The notes under the pieces were generated by a model. It saw only the letters and a list, made by a program, of their open reading frames with translations, was not told the origin of the DNA and did not search any database. Shown piece after piece: positions 15,390 through 23,708 of a DNA stretch of 34,990 nucleotides. The DNA comes from Nitrososphaerales archaeon (GTDB lineage: Archaea; Thermoproteota; Nitrososphaeria; Nitrososphaerales; CADDZS01), in the NCBI GenBank assembly GCA_030037995.1, contig JASHPQ010000218.1, positions 1-34,990 on the forward strand, written 5' to 3'. How positions within the stretch are numbered: the first letter of the stretch is position 1; each line of letters starts with the position of its first letter. The position numbers were made by a program, and so were the translations under genes.

Positions 15390-16105
15390 AAATGTTAAAT
15401 CAGCCAGTTAAAAAAAGTCCTATTCTTAGCATGCCGTCTAAGGACACCGGTGAAGACGTCGCTTTCCTGCTCTATCTCGTCCCCGTCGTTCTGGGAATCA
15501 TTTATGGCGCTTACGAAATAGCGACGGCTGCCACTGCCGCGAGTGGTTATCTGATTGTTTCCAAAAGTCCATATCTTTTTTTGATCTCGGTTGCGGCAGT
15601 TTGTTTTGCTGTCATCGTCGAAGTAAGATCCACAAATGTCCCTGAGCGAAATGGGGTAATTCAGGCAAACACCTCGAGACTTCAGATACTGGCAGTGGTC
15701 GTCTTGATCGTGTCTTTCTTCGGGGCTGTGGGGGCGGGCGGTTACAATCTTACGACCGGTGCCATCCTCTTCATTGACGGGCGCTACGCATTCATCTACG
15801 CCTTCTTTCTGATCGGCATATCTCTACTGCTCTCTCCCAAACAGGTTCTGGGGAATTTGAAAGTGGCATCTGTTCCGGATATCCTCGGATTGCTTTTGAT
15901 GGTCGCCGGCCCGGTTCTTTTCTGGGCTGGGTTGAAAGTGCACTTGAATTTTGCAATTAGTGCGATCGGCGGCCTGGTTGTGGGGATCATCGGCTTTGTA
16001 CTCCTCTTCATGCCGAATTTGCTGACGGGCAAAAAGCAACCTCAACAGTCCCAACAGAAACAGTCTACCCCTTCTGGAGCTTCTCCTCCCAAAGTTTCAT
16101 CATAG
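15386..16105 (+). CDS. Polytopic membrane protein, function unknown
   Basis: The product is 239 residues. The start is TTG 15386, overlapping the trmI stop (TTGA), or ATG 15392. Six to seven hydrophobic segments are visible between residues 24 and 215, arranged in pairs, with a short hydrophilic loop VRSTNVPERNGV near residue 78. The last 25 residues are a Gln/Pro/Ser-rich cytoplasmic-type tail (QPQQSQQKQS). I do not recognise the family. Coupling to trmI is probably only a matter of shared transcription. Confidence 0.6.
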   Translation: MKMLNQPVKKSPILSMPSKDTGEDVAFLLYLVPVVLGIIYGAYEIATAATAASGYLIVSKSPYLFLISVAAVCFAVIVEVRSTNVPERNGVIQANTSRLQILAVVVLIVSFFGAVGAGGYNLTTGAILFIDGRYAFIYAFFLIGISLLLSPKQVLGNLKVASVPDILGLLLMVAGPVLFWAGLKVHLNFAISAIGGLVVGIIGFVLLFMPNLLTGKKQPQQSQQKQSTPSGASPPKVSS

Positions 16106-16204
16106 GACGAAAAACTACCTGGGTAATTTCACTCCATGGTTTTAATCAAAGGATATGCTAGAAGGGAGTGGGCCCGGAGGGATTTGAACCCTCGACCGAC
16201 CGGT

Positions 16205-16238
16205 CTCTCAAATCTCGTCCCTACAGAACTGCAGAGAA
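16205..16238 (-). other. tRNA intron, canonical position 37/38 (34 nt)
   Basis: The cut sites follow from the bulge-helix-bulge: anticodon-loop CTCA (16244-16241) pairs with TGAG just before the 3' junction, and each flanking 3-nt bulge is cut after its second base. Splicing yields the normal 7-base loop CTCATAA. Confidence 0.8.
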
Positions 16239-16254
16239 TATGAGCCGGTCGCTC

Positions 16255-16287
16255 TTGGCGCTCCCTTGTTACCGGCTCCAAGCTCTC
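16255..16287 (-). other. tRNA intron in the D-arm (about 33 nt, borders approximate)
   Basis: The excess of 33 nt lies between GGTA of the D-loop and GAGC of the D-stem. Borders may shift by a few bases because GAG is repeated at both ends, and no textbook bulge-helix-bulge was found. CTTGG near its 5' end can pair with CCAAG at its 3' end. GAGCCGGT (16278-16271) is the exact complement of ACCGGCTC (16249-16242) in the anticodon arm. Confidence 0.6.
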
Positions 16288-16474
16288 TACCAAGCTGAGC
16301 TACGGGCCCTTTTTTTTTGACCTGCAATATCGCATGACTATTGAAACTCTTGTTATTTGCTTTTTGCTTCTCCTGGACAATACAACAAGAGGAGCAAAGA
16401 ACCCCGATGTAAAGTTCCGTCCCAATTTCCACAGCATTCTGGGATAGTTCGGACGGCGTTCTTCCGAGAAAGCA

Positions 16475-16482
16475 CTTAAATC
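16475..16482 (+). promoter_or_regulatory. TATA box for tRNA-Glu
   Basis: CTTAAATC is centred about 29 nt upstream of the first base of the tRNA, which fits transcription starting a few bases before 16508. The rest of the 16310-16507 gap shows an A-rich run next to the tRNA-CAT 5' end and no gene. Confidence 0.5.
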
Positions 16483-16507
16483 ACGCCGGACTCACAATGG
16501 GCTTCGA

Positions 16508-16641
16508 GCTCCGGTGGTGTAGTCCGGTCAAGCATACTGCCCTTTCGAGGCAGGGATCGCGGGTTCAAATTTTTTCAAGGCTGTTTTCACGTTCCTGTGA
16601 ACGAGAGAGCTTTTGAAGAATTGAGAATCCCGCCCGGAGCA
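16508..16641 (+). tRNA. tRNA-Glu (TTC) with an intron in the T-loop
   Basis: The acceptor stem GCTCCGG pairs with CCGGAGC, with discriminator A at 16641. The anticodon arm is CTGCC-CTTTCGA-GGCAG with TTC at 16544-16546. The variable loop is GGATC. The T-stem GCGGG (16559-16563) pairs with CCCGC (16629-16633), but 65 nt instead of 7 lie between them. Subtracting a 58-nt intron restores the loop TTCAAAT and a 76-nt tRNA. The D-arm GTGT/GCAT is weak, as is usual for tRNA-Glu. CCA is not encoded. Confidence 0.88.
16569..16626 (+). other. tRNA intron in the T-loop (58 nt, borders within about 2 nt)
   Basis: Borders were set by restoring a 7-base T-loop. The intron folds on itself: TTCAAGGCT near its 5' side pairs with AGCTTTTGAA (two G-U pairs), enclosing a small CAC/GTG hairpin. 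TCAA of the loop can pair with TTGA at the 3' junction, but the cut sites do not form a perfect bulge-helix-bulge. Confidence 0.7.
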
Positions 16642-16732
16642 TTCACACGATTTTCGTTTCTAAAACAAATCTCGAGAAGCGGTTCACCCTGCAGATCTTG
16701 TAGAACCCTTATCACCGGGCTGCTCAAAAATT

Positions 16733-16740
16733 GATAAATA
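16733..16740 (+). promoter_or_regulatory. TATA-like box for the prenyl synthase gene
   Basis: GATAAATA lies about 50 nt upstream of TTG 16789, predicting a leader of about 25 nt. A GGAG at 16773-16776 precedes the start by 12 nt. Confidence 0.4.
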
Positions 16741-16788
16741 TGCTGAAAGCGTATTTTGCTTTCGATTCCTCCGGAGCAAAACTGCTAG

Positions 16789-17637
16789 TTGGAGCTTAGC
16801 GACACCGAGTTTGCAACCTACTTTAGGTCGAAGACTCTCCGATATCACACTCGAATCGAGCACGCCGTTTCCGACATGCTCGGAAGATTTTCTAATTCAA
16901 AGTTCTACAAGCCTCTAAATTACTCGATTCAGGGCGGCAAAAGAGTCCGGCCACTCATCGTATTGCTGTCGTACGATTCCATCGGAACCGGGAATCCGCT
17001 TACTGACGACCCGATCCCGGCGGCGATCGCTGTGGAGCTGCTTCACACGGAATCCATAATTCACGACGACATCATCGACGGCGACCTCATCCGCCGGGAC
17101 AGGGAGACCTTTCACGCCAGATATGGGATAAATCCGTCGATCCTTTCAGCGGACTACGTCCTGGGCATTGTGCTCGATATAGCCTCCCAGTATTCGGATC
17201 TTCGCGTCGGACGAGAGCTTTCCCGGTCCGTACTGCGGATGAGCGAGGGAGAATATGCAGAGTTCATTGTCCAGTCGCAGGATGCGAAGATCAAGACCTC
17301 GGAATACATCGATATCATCGGAAACAAGACCGCGTCGCTGTTTCAGACATCGGCAAAGCTTGGTTCTATGATCGCCGGCGCCAAGCAGCAGACCATCGAA
17401 GCGATGTCCGACTTTGGCCTTAATCTCGGAATAGCCTACCAGATTCAGGACGATATTCTAGATTGGGAGCAAAAAGCAAGCCTAGAGCGGTCCCTGGGAG
17501 AGGAGAAGGTCGCGTTGAAGAAAATGTCATACGAATTTGCCTTGAAGGCGAAAGGCTCCCTCTCGCATCTTCAAAGGTCAGAGGCCCACGAAAGACTGGA
17601 AGAGCTCGCAGAGTTTGCCGTAAGGCGCAGATTTTAG
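16789..17637 (+). CDS. Geranylgeranyl diphosphate synthase-type polyprenyl synthetase
   Basis: The product is 282 residues from TTG 16789. It makes prenyl chains for archaeal ether lipids from IPP and allylic diphosphates. Motifs are GGKRVRP (49-55), the first Asp-rich motif HDDIIDGD (92-99) and the second, YQIQDDILDWEQ (about 217-228). The residues just before the first motif (ESII) lack the bulky aromatics that stop elongation at farnesyl length, which fits a C20 or longer product. The region after the second motif is shorter than in bacterial enzymes and ends FAVRRRF. The stop overlaps the stop codon of convergent nuoN by three bases. Confidence 0.88.
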   Translation: MELSDTEFATYFRSKTLRYHTRIEHAVSDMLGRFSNSKFYKPLNYSIQGGKRVRPLIVLLSYDSIGTGNPLTDDPIPAAIAVELLHTESIIHDDIIDGDLIRRDRETFHARYGINPSILSADYVLGIVLDIASQYSDLRVGRELSRSVLRMSEGEYAEFIVQSQDAKIKTSEYIDIIGNKTASLFQTSAKLGSMIAGAKQQTIEAMSDFGLNLGIAYQIQDDILDWEQKASLERSLGEEKVALKKMSYEFALKAKGSLSHLQRSEAHERLEELAEFAVRRRF

Positions 17638-19103
17638 GGCGGGATCTGAATTTCGTGCAGGAATGAAGTGGCTGTCGTACTAGCGAACTGGAAGAAGGGG
17701 TACGGATAGATCCCAATAACCACGATTATGGCTGCCGCGAGAATTAACGCTATTTTGAAGCTGTTGGACTCGACGAGCTTTTCAAAGCTCGGCGGGTTAT
17801 CTACGTACATGTGTTTCACGATCCTCACGTAAAACGCGATCGACGCAAAGCTGTTGATTATAGCGATTATGGCAAGCCAGCCGAGATGCGCATCAACGGC
17901 TGCATAGAAAATTGCGATTTTGCTCCAAAAACCGTTGAGCGGAGGAAAACCTCCTAGGGCCAGAAGAGACAGAGTAAAAGCCACGGGTGCAATGGTCATC
18001 CTTTTCCCCACCCCGTCGAACGCGCCGAGATCGTCGGTGCCGAGCTGCTTGATGATCAGTGCGGCCGCGAGGAACGCGCAAGACTGCATCACCGCGTAGT
18101 TCAGGATGTGAAAGAAAGATCCGGTGAGGCCCGCAGTCGAGCCGGCCGCAAACCCGACGAGGATGTACCCCGCCTGGCCGATGCTGGAGTACGCAAGAAT
18201 CCTGGTCACACTCCTCGAAGTTAGCGCGGCAAAGTTTCCAAGCGTCATGGAGAGGACCGCAAGAACCGCGAACGTGATGCTCCAGTCCGCTTGAAACACG
18301 TGAGCCGCGAAGAGTATGAAGAATATACGAGCTGCCGGGGCAAAGGTCGCCCCCTTGGTGCCGGCTGACAACAGGGAGCTGACGATGGTGGGGGCTCCCT
18401 GATAGGCGTCGGGGATCCACATGTGGAAGGGCACTGCGGCAAGCTTGATTCCAAAGCCCGCGAGGACAAAGGTCAGAGCGAGGATCGCGATGGGCTGATT
18501 TCCAGAGACGTTATTCAAAATAACGTAAATGTTGGTAGAACCCGTGAGGAGATACACAAGGGAGATGCCGTAGAGCAGTACAGCTGAAGCGAAGGCGCTG
18601 ATCACGAAATACTTCACGGAGGCCTCGTTTGATTTGGGATCTTTCTTTCTAAACCCCGTGAGGACGTAGCTCGGGATGCTCATCAACTCCCATGCGATAA
18701 AGATCATCAAGAGGTCTGTCGCGAAGGTGAGCAGAAGGGCACCCACAGTTGTGAAAATCAATAGCGAGTAAAAAGCCGTAAGGTTAGGCGACCCCTTCAT
18801 GTAGTCAAGCCCGACTAACCCCACAAGAAGCGAAGAGGTGAGCACGGCCACTCCGAAGAGCAACGATACCCAATCGGTGGTGAGCAGTGTTGTAGTATTT
18901 GGAATGCCGATCGCCCCAAAATATCCGAGGCCTTTCCCTATGAGCAGGCCGATTCCCACCACGAAGGCGGCTGCAGTTATCCCTGCTGCCAGCTTGGCGT
19001 ACTGGTTTCCCTTGACCGCGAGAAGTACCGTAACCAGTGCGATAGTCGAAAGCAGCAAAGAAAGGTAGAGTGGGAAATTTTGGGAAGAAATGTCAACGAT
19101 CAA
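17634..19103 (-). CDS. nuoN: Complex I antiporter-like subunit NuoN
   Basis: The product is 489 residues and a polytopic membrane protein of the NuoL/M/N (Mrp antiporter-like) family that forms one proton channel of complex I. Visible landmarks are MIFIAWELMSIPSYVLTGF (the helix 5 Glu and following region), AGFGIKLAAVPFHMWIPDAY with the channel Lys and His, and SIGQAGYILVGFA. About fourteen hydrophobic segments are present. The start is TTG 19103, 10 nt after nuoL. It is the last gene of the nuo operon. Confidence 0.92.
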   Translation of the reverse strand: MIVDISSQNFPLYLSLLLSTIALVTVLLAVKGNQYAKLAAGITAAAFVVGIGLLIGKGLGYFGAIGIPNTTTLLTTDWVSLLFGVAVLTSSLLVGLVGLDYMKGSPNLTAFYSLLIFTTVGALLLTFATDLLMIFIAWELMSIPSYVLTGFRKKDPKSNEASVKYFVISAFASAVLLYGISLVYLLTGSTNIYVILNNVSGNQPIAILALTFVLAGFGIKLAAVPFHMWIPDAYQGAPTIVSSLLSAGTKGATFAPAARIFFILFAAHVFQADWSITFAVLAVLSMTLGNFAALTSRSVTRILAYSSIGQAGYILVGFAAGSTAGLTGSFFHILNYAVMQSCAFLAAALIIKQLGTDDLGAFDGVGKRMTIAPVAFTLSLLALGGFPPLNGFWSKIAIFYAAVDAHLGWLAIIAIINSFASIAFYVRIVKHMYVDNPPSFEKLVESNSFKIALILAAAIIVVIGIYPYPFFQFASTTATSFLHEIQIPP

Positions 19104-19113
19104 AGTAAATCAA

Positions 19114-21219
19114 TTAGACCTGTCCGAAAAATACGAGCAAAATTATCAGCAGCGCGATCCCTATTCCAAAACCCAACACGTACTCCTCCTCGATTCCGGA
19201 TTCCAGATCCTGAAAGGTTCTGGACAGAATGGAGCCGATGTCAATGGCGCCCAGATTGATGGGTTCGACTACCTTCTGTTCGAAATTCTTGAAGAGCCAC
19301 ATGCTCCCGTTCACCACTGGATAAACGAATACGCGATAGTAAACGGCGTTGATGTACCACCTGTGTTGCAAAAATAGATATCCGGAGTGGAGGAATCCTT
19401 TCTCTCCCACAATTTTTGCTGGACTGATGCTCCTCCTAATGTATGCCAGATAGGCTATAGCCACCCCCAGGATCGCAATCAGAAGCCCGATCGTTAGCGA
19501 AGGCAGGTCAGCCACGTAGTTCAGCACGTACGGCGAGGCGATATGAAACTGGGCGAGGTATGATGAAAAGAGAGTTCCCAGTCGATCCTGTAAGTAAATT
19601 GGGGCAAGAATGCCTACAACGAAGGTGGCGGCCGCGAGGGTGACGTAGGGAATCATCATAGAATAAGGCGCTTCGTGAATGCCGTGCTCCCCATGTTCTA
19701 CCTCGATTTTCTGCAAGTTAGCACTTTTTTCGCCGAAGAAGATAAGTCCGATCATTCGTATGCTGTAAAACGCGGTCATAAGCGCCGTCCCCAGTCCTAA
19801 GATCCACAGAGCTATACCGGGGCCACCAGCCTGCTCCGCTGCGCTGAGGATCGCTTCCTTGCTCCAAAAGCCGCTCAGCGGGAAGATTCCAGCAAGGGAG
19901 AGAGCCACCACTAACATCGACACCGAAGTGATGCGAAGATCTTTCCACAGCCCGCCCATGTCCTTCATGAACCGGGATCCAGAGACGTGGATCAACCAGC
20001 CGGCGCACATGAAGAGCCCTGCCTTAAACAAGGCCTGGCTGATCAAATGGAAGAAAGCACCTGTGAATCCGAAGACAAAATTCGCTTCGCTAGAGATTCC
20101 AGCGATTCCCAGCCCTAGCATCATGTAACCGATTTGTGACACCGTGGAGTACGCCAGCACCTTCTTGACTTCGTCCAAAACCATGGCCTGCGATGCAGCC
20201 AGAAACGCGGTAAAACCGCCGATCACTCCGATTGTCAAAAAGAAGGGGTAGGTAAGCGACAGGTTCGAGGCAACCGCGTAGTACAGAGGCCCCACGGTTC
20301 CAATCAGGAAAACTCCCGCGTTCACCATGGTCGCAGCGTGGATCAACGCGGAGACGGAGGTGGGACCGGCCATCGCATCCGGAAGCCACTCTTGGAGCGG
20401 GAACTGCGCAGATTTTCCAATCGCCCCTCCGAAAATAAAGATCGCGCTGGGGATAAACAATCCGACCGACTGGAGGCTCTTCGCCCAGTTTGCGGACGGG
20501 TTTAGGGCGACCATGTTGTAAAGCTGCTCAAAGTTGAACGTCCGGGCATAGGCGAATATTATCAGGATTCCGATCAGGAAAGCGACATCTCCCACTCTCG
20601 TCATGATGAACGCCTTGATTCCCGCCTGTGTCGGCGAGTACGCTTCTGGGACTCCGAGAGTCTTCTCTCCTATAGATCCGACCCAATGCTCCAACTCGTC
20701 ACGGCTCCAAAATCCAATTAGGGCGTAACTGCAGTAGCCGACTCCTTCCCATCCGAGAAAGAGCTGCAGAAAGTTATCAGACATCACAATCAGCAGCATG
20801 TTGCCGATGAAAAAGTTCATGAGAAAGTAGTAGCGCGTGAGATTTTTCTCGTCCTTCATGTACCCGAGGCTGTAGACCATGATGAGGAAACTAATCCAGG
20901 AAATAGCGGTCGCGAGGACCGCAGTGAGGGGATCTACAAGCACTCCTGCGGTCAGTGCAGGATGCAGTCCTGGAACCCAAGTAGCGTTCTGTCCCGCGAT
21001 CGTTGTGATGTCCAGTATTTTGCCAGTTAGGGTGTACGGGGTGTAGTCACTTATTAAAAACAGAGACGTGGCAAGCAGAGCCGCTAGCAAACTCGTCAGT
21101 ACCGCAACGGTGTTCCGCGCTTTCCCTCCGGCCGCCGCGGCCAGGACACTGAAGGCACCACCGGCGATCGGCACCATCCATACGAGGTTTGGGATGATGT
21201 CGAAATACCAGCTCGTCAT
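19114..21219 (-). CDS. nuoL: Complex I antiporter-like subunit NuoL
   Basis: The product is 701 residues and the largest proton-pumping subunit. The N-terminal core has NFLQLFLGWEGVGYCSYALIGF, GKSAQFPLQEWLPDAMAGPT (channel Lys) and SALIHAATMVNAGVFL. The C-terminal third continues into the extra helices and lateral amphipathic arm region typical of NuoL. Length is slightly above the bacterial average. It starts at ATG 21219, ten bases past the nuoM stop, in a tightly packed operon. Confidence 0.94.
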   Translation of the reverse strand: MTSWYFDIIPNLVWMVPIAGGAFSVLAAAAGGKARNTVAVLTSLLAALLATSLFLISDYTPYTLTGKILDITTIAGQNATWVPGLHPALTAGVLVDPLTAVLATAISWISFLIMVYSLGYMKDEKNLTRYYFLMNFFIGNMLLIVMSDNFLQLFLGWEGVGYCSYALIGFWSRDELEHWVGSIGEKTLGVPEAYSPTQAGIKAFIMTRVGDVAFLIGILIIFAYARTFNFEQLYNMVALNPSANWAKSLQSVGLFIPSAIFIFGGAIGKSAQFPLQEWLPDAMAGPTSVSALIHAATMVNAGVFLIGTVGPLYYAVASNLSLTYPFFLTIGVIGGFTAFLAASQAMVLDEVKKVLAYSTVSQIGYMMLGLGIAGISSEANFVFGFTGAFFHLISQALFKAGLFMCAGWLIHVSGSRFMKDMGGLWKDLRITSVSMLVVALSLAGIFPLSGFWSKEAILSAAEQAGGPGIALWILGLGTALMTAFYSIRMIGLIFFGEKSANLQKIEVEHGEHGIHEAPYSMMIPYVTLAAATFVVGILAPIYLQDRLGTLFSSYLAQFHIASPYVLNYVADLPSLTIGLLIAILGVAIAYLAYIRRSISPAKIVGEKGFLHSGYLFLQHRWYINAVYYRVFVYPVVNGSMWLFKNFEQKVVEPINLGAIDIGSILSRTFQDLESGIEEEYVLGFGIGIALLIILLVFFGQV

Positions 21220-21229
21220 TGCAATCTTT

Positions 21230-22834
21230 CTACCTCAGAGCTAAGATGTGCGAAATGGTTGCGAACAGCGGGCTGTCGACCAGACCAGGAACGACACCCA
21301 AAAGAATCGTAATCGCGGCGAGGAAAATTATGGGGCCCAACATGTACGCAGAACCTTCCTTTATGGACGAAAGATGTTCTGGAAGCTCTCCGAAGAACAC
21401 CCGCTTCATCGTCCACAGCGCGTAACTCGCCGTGATTACTGTCGAGATTACGGCAAGAATGGACAGCAACAGCCACCAGTTCTGGTCGGGACCGATCTGG
21501 CTACCGAGCTGCAGGCCACCTCCAAAGATCAACCACTCGCTCTGGAATCCATTCGTCTCCGGAAACCCCAGCAGTCCGAGAAACCCAACCGCCGCGCAGA
21601 CGGCCGTAATCGGGAGTTTTGAAGCGAGTCCTCCCATCCCCTTGATGCTCCTCAGACCGCCGGCCTGCACAATGATCAGCCCGGCTACCATGAAAAGAAC
21701 CGACTTCGCCGTGCCGTGACTGACGAACTGAAATATGGAACCGGCAACGCCCAGCTGCGTCGCAGTGGCTAGTCCGAAGATAATGTATCCCATCTGGCTG
21801 ATGCTCGAATAAGCGAACAGGCGCTTGATATCATCTTGAGCCAGCGCCATGATTCCGCCATAAAACATCGTTATCACGCCCCAGACCGCGAGTCCCAGGC
21901 CGATTTCGACGTAGGCGGTGGGCAGGAGCAGTGTAAAGATCCGAATCAGAATATAAGCGCCGATCCCGATCATGGCGGGAGACAGCAACGCGCTGATGGG
22001 GGTAGGAGCTTCCGCGTGAGCGTACGGCAGCCACACGTGGAGACCGACCGCCGCGAGTTTCACAAAGAGCCCTACTACTAGGGCAAAAAGAATCCACGGA
22101 AGCAGACTCGCCGCGATGTCTAAAGCGGCCGTTGTAGAGGTCAGCGCCCCTGGGCCAAGGAAAACAAAGTTGCCGGTCGCGCCGCCAATGGCAAGGAAGG
22201 ACAACAGCATCAGTAACGCGCCGATGTGAGTCCAGAGGAGATACATCATTGAGATGCGTCCCCTGGCACCGTACCCGAACTCTGCTATCAAAAAGTACGA
22301 TGGCACCAGCATGAACTCAAAGAAGAAGTAGAGCTCGATCAGATTGGTGGCAAGGACCGTCCCCACCATTCCCGCGGCGTAAAGGGAGTAAAGCGCGAAG
22401 TACAGCCCGAACCTTTGATTCGTTGCGGGAGTCTCCTTCGGTTCGGAGGGCTGTTCACCTTCCGCGTGCGGCGGCTCCTCCACGCTCTCCTGCTCGAAAA
22501 TTCTGTGCTTCATGTACGGCACGGAGTACAGAGCGACCGCAGTGCAGATTATGTAGATCGTGATCGCAAAGGGCATGCTGATGCCGTCGAGATACAATCC
22601 AAAGTGCCCCACGCTCGAGAAGGTGGCGGAGCCGTTCAGGCTGGCAGGGAAAAAGTTGTACGTCTCATCCGTGGGATTAGTCTGTGCGGAAAACAAGAGA
22701 GCGACGGTGGAGTAAAGCAGGACGGCGAAAACAAACCAAGCGGCTTTGCTCCCGAATCTCTTTCCGAGGAGATAGGCGAAGGGAGAGGCGATTATCGGGA
22801 TTAAAATGGCTTGCAGTAGTAGCCCGTAAACCAA
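21230..22834 (-). CDS. nuoM: Complex I antiporter-like subunit NuoM
   Basis: The product is 534 residues. It carries LIELYFFFEFMLVPSYFLI (helix 5 Glu), VKLAAVGLHVWLPYAHAEAPTP (channel Lys and HAEAP signature) and SSISQMGYIIFGLATA. A 35-residue acidic, Pro-rich cytoplasmic or external loop (EEPPHAEGEQPSEPKETP, about residues 118-140) interrupts the early helices and is not a usual part of NuoM. The start appears to be TTG 22834. Confidence 0.93.
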   Translation of the reverse strand: MVYGLLLQAILIPIIASPFAYLLGKRFGSKAAWFVFAVLLYSTVALLFSAQTNPTDETYNFFPASLNGSATFSSVGHFGLYLDGISMPFAITIYIICTAVALYSVPYMKHRIFEQESVEEPPHAEGEQPSEPKETPATNQRFGLYFALYSLYAAGMVGTVLATNLIELYFFFEFMLVPSYFLIAEFGYGARGRISMMYLLWTHIGALLMLLSFLAIGGATGNFVFLGPGALTSTTAALDIAASLLPWILFALVVGLFVKLAAVGLHVWLPYAHAEAPTPISALLSPAMIGIGAYILIRIFTLLLPTAYVEIGLGLAVWGVITMFYGGIMALAQDDIKRLFAYSSISQMGYIIFGLATATQLGVAGSIFQFVSHGTAKSVLFMVAGLIIVQAGGLRSIKGMGGLASKLPITAVCAAVGFLGLLGFPETNGFQSEWLIFGGGLQLGSQIGPDQNWWLLLSILAVISTVITASYALWTMKRVFFGELPEHLSSIKEGSAYMLGPIIFLAAITILLGVVPGLVDSPLFATISHILALR

Positions 22835-22882
22835 AGCTATTTCAGTTGCCTCTTTCTTTTGTTGATTTTTCGGAAGAAAATT

Positions 22883-23191
22883 TTAGTGCCTTAGTTTTCT
22901 TAGCTTGAAGACATCGACTTCCTTATTCAAGCGGAAAGTCACCATGATTATACCAAGACCCACGGCAGCTTCTGCAGCCGCGACGGCGATCGAAAAAAGA
23001 GCAAAGGTCTGCCCGTCCAAGTTCGTGGGGTTGAGGTAGCGGGAGAAAGCCACAAGGTTCAAGTTTGCAGAATTGATCACGATCTCCACCGCGAACAGCA
23101 AACGGAGGGCGTTGCCCTTGGATACGAGGCCGTAGATACCAATTCCGAACAGAATAATGGAAACCAAAACGTAGTCTAAGAGGGGAATCAT
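22883..23191 (-). CDS. nuoK: Complex I subunit NuoK
   Basis: The product is 102 residues with three transmembrane helices. The second carries LLFAVEIVINSANLNLVAFS, and the third carries IAVAAAEAAVGLGIIMV; their membrane-buried Glu residues relay protons. Length and motif spacing are standard. ATG 23191 lies 13 nt after nuoJ. Confidence 0.93.
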   Translation of the reverse strand: MIPLLDYVLVSIILFGIGIYGLVSKGNALRLLFAVEIVINSANLNLVAFSRYLNPTNLDGQTFALFSIAVAAAEAAVGLGIIMVTFRLNKEVDVFKLRKLRH

Positions 23192-23204
23192 GTTTCTCGC
23201 AGAT

Positions 23205-23708
23205 CTACTCCTTGTCTGTCCTCGCCAGTGTTAGGGCACCCACCACGGAAGCCCCGAGGATCAACGCAAGTATTTCCAGCGGCACCGCGTACTGGCTCGT
23301 CATCAAGCTGCCAATTCCGGACACCAAATAAGAACCCGAGAAAGCGCTTACAGGGTACCAAGATGAAAGATTCGACACAGCCGCGACCGCCCCCACGAGG
23401 ACGATTATGACGATCGCGATAATTACCCCCATGGGTTTCACGGGCTCTCGTTCCGCCTCTTCTTCGGTTCCCTTGGTAACGAGCATAACTGTGAATAAAA
23501 TCAGGACAGCGATTGCCCCGACGTAAACGATTATCTGAAACAGGGCCACGAAAGTAGCGTCGAGCACAATGAATAGACCGGCGACCCCGAGAAAGGAAAA
23601 CGCCAGGGCGATTGCTCCATAAACTACCTGCCGCGCCTCCAGGGCTATGATTGCAGAGCCTATAGTTAGGGCAGAGATCAATACGAAAGCGATGTCTTCT
23701 TCAATCAT
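23205..23708 (-). CDS. nuoJ: Complex I subunit NuoJ
   Basis: The product is 167 residues with five hydrophobic helices. The start is ATG 23708, which overlaps the nuoI stop (ATGATTGA); the frame stays open seven codons further, inside nuoI. The third helix carries ATFVALFQIIVYVGAIAVLILF, including the conserved pi-bulge helix sequence of NuoJ. A charged loop KGTEEEAEREPVKP follows. Confidence 0.9.
   Translation of the reverse strand: MIEEDIAFVLISALTIGSAIIALEARQVVYGAIALAFSFLGVAGLFIVLDATFVALFQIIVYVGAIAVLILFTVMLVTKGTEEEAEREPVKPMGVIIAIVIIVLVGAVAAVSNLSSWYPVSAFSGSYLVSGIGSLMTSQYAVPLEILALILGASVVGALTLARTDKE

Larger units (their letters stand above)
16169..16309 (-). tRNA. tRNA with CAT anticodon (elongator Met or Ile2), two introns
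   Basis: The acceptor stem is GGGCCCG (from 16309) with CGGGCCC (to 16170) and discriminator A at 16169. The T-arm is GAGGG-TTCAAAT-CCCTC. The anticodon arm is ACCGG-CTCATA|A-CCGGT, with CAT at 16242-16240. Removing a 34-nt intron (16205-16238, canonical 37/38) and about 33 nt from the D-arm gives a 74-nt tRNA with D-stem GCTC/GAGC and D-loop AGCTTGGTA. The 37/38 intron has a good bulge-helix-bulge: CTCA pairs with TGAG, with bulges TA|T and AG|A. CAT could decode Met, or Ile if C34 is modified; the GGGCCCG acceptor slightly favours Ile2. CCA is not encoded. Confidence 0.85.

Noticed and set aside
16208-16432. 74-codon minus-strand frame
   Set aside because: It runs through the tRNA-CAT gene and is explained by it.
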